Shown piece by piece: positions 35,901 through 36,730 of a stretch of DNA of 36,730 bases (within the stretch, counting starts at the first letter, position 1; the number at the start of each line of letters is the position of its first letter). The position numbers and the translations under genes are program-made. The notes under the pieces are model-generated. The model saw only the letters and a program-made list of their open reading frames with translations, had not been told where the DNA came from and searched no databases. This stretch comes from Lachnospiraceae bacterium. Its GTDB lineage: Bacteria > Bacillota > Clostridia > Lachnospirales > Lachnospiraceae. The stretch spans positions 1-36,730 of the forward strand of contig JAUNGI010000025.1 in the NCBI GenBank assembly GCA_030524525.1, written 5' to 3'.

Positions 35901-36730
35901 CCTTATTATTTTGTAATTACCGGTTCTGCACAGGTCGATCTCAGTAAGCTTTCGAGCGATATTCATGTAAGAGAATTCCGAAAGTCGGGACTTCCTGTTT
36001 ACTTTGAAAATACTCCGGGGGAAACGCCGACGCCTGCGCTTGGTTCGATCTCGATCCAGAAGAACGACGGTGACGGAAAAGGACTGGACGGCGTAGAATT
36101 TACGCTGTACAACGACATCTCGCTGAGCGACGATTCAATCGTGGAAGCCAAGACCACAAGCGACGGCGGAAAGCTGAGCTTCACCGACTTGGAGCCGGGC
36201 GACTATTACATCAAAGAAACAAAGGCTTTGGAAGGCTACGTTGTTGACGAAACGGTTTACCATGTGGTGATCTCGCGCAGCGAAGCCAATGAGGTGACGG
36301 TCACGATCAACGACGGAACGGTAACGCTCACGGACGAGACGCTGGTGGTGGTCAACGTGACCGCAACGCCGACCCCGACGCCTGCGCTTGGTTCGATCTC
36401 GATCCAGAAGAACGACGGTGACGGAAAAGGACTGGACGGCGTAGAATTTACGCTGTACAACGACATCTCGCTGAGCGACGATTCAATCGTGGAAGCCAAG
36501 ACCACAAGCGACGGCGGAAAGCTGAGCTTCACCGACTTGGAGCCGGGCGACTATTACATCAAAGAAACAAAGGCTTTGGAAGGCTACGTTGTTGACGAAA
36601 CGGTTTACCATGTGGTGATCTCGCGCAGCGAAGCCAATGAAGTGACGATCACGATCAACGACGGAACGGTAACGATCACGGACGAGACGCTGGTGGTGGT
36701 CAACGTAACCGCAACGCCTACGGCGACGAA
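32934..36730 (+). CDS. Large secreted adhesin-like protein with SpaA/Cna-B domains (partial, 3' end outside window)
   Basis: The open frame starts at ATG 32934 with GGAGG upstream and runs past the window end (over 1265 codons). Residues 1 to about 31 form a signal peptide (basic MKEKTKR, hydrophobic core, cut near SEAA). About 31-900 are beta-rich modules with recurring openings such as ISKRGVLD, LEKTLVDA, LDKSGTVQDDS and VEKTQEYL followed by YxITVN. These resemble isopeptide-type adhesin or DUF11-like stalk domains. A SpaA/Cna-B-like domain (about 903-1000, with LYETKAPSGF) is followed by two near-identical SpaA domains (SISIQKND ... YYIKETKALEGY) joined by Thr-Pro linkers. Lys in IQK and Glu in KET suit intramolecular isopeptide bonds. 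No sortase motif is visible yet. Probable surface adhesion or pilus-like role. Confidence 0.88.
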   Translation, partial: MKEKTKRFLAVILCFLMVLTSVGIYHRSEAAENGLTLSDITILVDGEPLQNGQTVNNGSVVSIGFEWNIANDTSDPSSEFSVDLGAQGITLTDYPLSDLKNDAGRVVGKYQIIDGVLTVFLNEDYLEESELSGYAHITGVVDVEQESEGDATGETIGFGDKTYLVDVDFNEPDSYLNVSKNAVGSAVPDGDGQWLTQEFEVSMTAYNGSVSNLTLEDFPGAMLGEPYEINFNGTIYESIDALNEALQGMVLENKETLTFSYKAKVSAEAYASDKAGQCNNRLHVSYESSQNNPKSSESYSGASVNRPSISKRGVLDEENKKITWTVALHLGDFSLDDIESLWDALGEYLSFSDGSAAGDSNVNIEKGELTAEEMLAALVEQMGAEYSYDPVANMLTLTYETDVADEAFGTVAGVNAANSIETKVGEYSYGANASVAIPKAPAFLEKTLVDASFTEDDASAILTYQVEINIPEGLTSLSISDRYYTNNGDASLSFDGNLYLDGVLVVENGALTEAGKLVLASYNTWSEGSFDLSFTEDYLREHAGERVLLTYTMRTSGNRERVTFTNLISSRYTVNGENASYPVQEVDWMDNRALDKSGTVQDDSTIDYTITVNLERIMNLEVGKVVTLEDTLPEGLTLIDNPTFAAYRFVNIWYSEYLESCNPELTSVKQNGNRLTISFVITEAMMEKLLAIQDGSGESMQIRVSYSMRPEDPVEFLKQDGGTYVNVVQGKCGSENLGSNRVSNTMKPAPVVEKTQEYLITHPDYVAYTITVNPDALKLSDSEWIEGEDVMGSALILDAASVAVSAWDAEAEEWKPLTAGEDYRFTYDPATNKTVYLLPDATYLKITYHALINLKTYQDSSKNEWLTPENSGNAFSISGFQSDAAESTVSLDMQSYSLVVGAYSETGSITLFKYWNDEDGQMLALNGSEFKLVENELDPATGTLTETDRVITNIKVEENGEIFIDELKYDTIYTLYETKAPSGFVCATEPYYFVITGSAQVDLSKLSSDIHVREFRKSGLPVYFENTPGETPTPALGSISIQKNDGDGKGLDGVEFTLYNDISLSDDSIVEAKTTSDGGKLSFTDLEPGDYYIKETKALEGYVVDETVYHVVISRSEANEVTVTINDGTVTLTDETLVVVNVTATPTPTPALGSISIQKNDGDGKGLDGVEFTLYNDISLSDDSIVEAKTTSDGGKLSFTDLEPGDYYIKETKALEGYVVDETVYHVVISRSEANEVTITINDGTVTITDETLVVVNVTATPTAT
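36030..36725 (+). repeat. Near-identical 348-bp tandem repeat (two SpaA domain copies)
   Basis: Copy 1 is 36030-36377 and copy 2 is 36378 to about 36725; the period is 348 bp (116 codons), in frame. By eye the copies match almost base for base until the last quarter, where a few changes appear (GTC to ATC, CTC to ATC, two synonymous). This points to recent duplication or gene conversion. More copies may follow outside the window. Confidence 0.92.

Noticed and set aside
36030-36730. CRISPR-like repeat array
   Set aside because: The repeats are long, directly adjacent and in frame with protein domains. There are no short repeats with unique spacers, and no cas genes.

Overview
The window reads as chromosomal DNA of a low-to-mid GC Gram-positive anaerobe of the Bacillota, most likely class Clostridia and plausibly Lachnospiraceae or a close uncultured relative. 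The evidence is a translation operon in the classic Firmicutes order (rimP-nusA-rnpM-ylxQ-infB-rbfA-nrnA-truB-ribF), a RecU-type Holliday junction resolvase, short-form HisG with HisZ, a WalJ-like hydrolase, a UPF0210/ACT pair, an LCP protein, strong GGAGG ribosome sites with frequent GTG/TTG starts, and a SpaA-domain surface protein. The taxonomic call is inference. Everything except one tRNA is encoded on the + strand, with tight spacing and many 4-nt ATGA overlaps.

Region 1 (1-8998): a minus-strand tRNA-Leu(CAA) with promoter and terminator, then a zinc-finger anti-sigma-like membrane protein, polA, and a four-gene accessory block. This block holds a fused dephospho-CoA kinase/HprK-like kinase, a PqqD-like small protein, an ABC exporter and a family nucleotidyltransferase. 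The kinase/PqqD/exporter/nucleotidyltransferase combination resembles the tailoring and export part of some Firmicutes lasso-peptide loci, but no cyclase, protease or precursor is visible. A strongly structured 128-bp intergenic element sits between the fused kinase and the PqqD gene. An unusual HAD hydrolase follows.

Region 2 (8993-18616): a good promoter leads into a WalJ-like hydrolase, an ACT protein, UPF0210, an LCP ligase, a small alarmone synthetase, an RsmF-like rRNA methyltransferase, an RsuA-HAD fusion, a small membrane protein, an RluA-type pseudouridine synthase and RecU. RNA modification, cell-envelope and stringent-response functions are mixed here.

Region 3 (18613-23862): a consensus promoter overlapping the recU stop codon drives hisZ-hisG-hisD-hisB and a three-domain HisA/F-like-HisI-HisE fusion, then a 42-residue membrane peptide. 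hisA, hisF, hisH and hisC are not in the window.

Region 4 (23886-32271): the translation/transcription-factor operon, preceded by a promoter and a perfect 10-bp leader hairpin. Its InfB carries an unusual six-unit 13-residue repeat near the N terminus.

Region 5 (32320-36730): a membrane-anchored protein of unknown function and a very large secreted adhesin-like protein with SpaA/Cna-B domains. The last two domains are near-identical 348-bp copies, and the gene runs off the window end. No stretch over about 300 bases lacks a gene.
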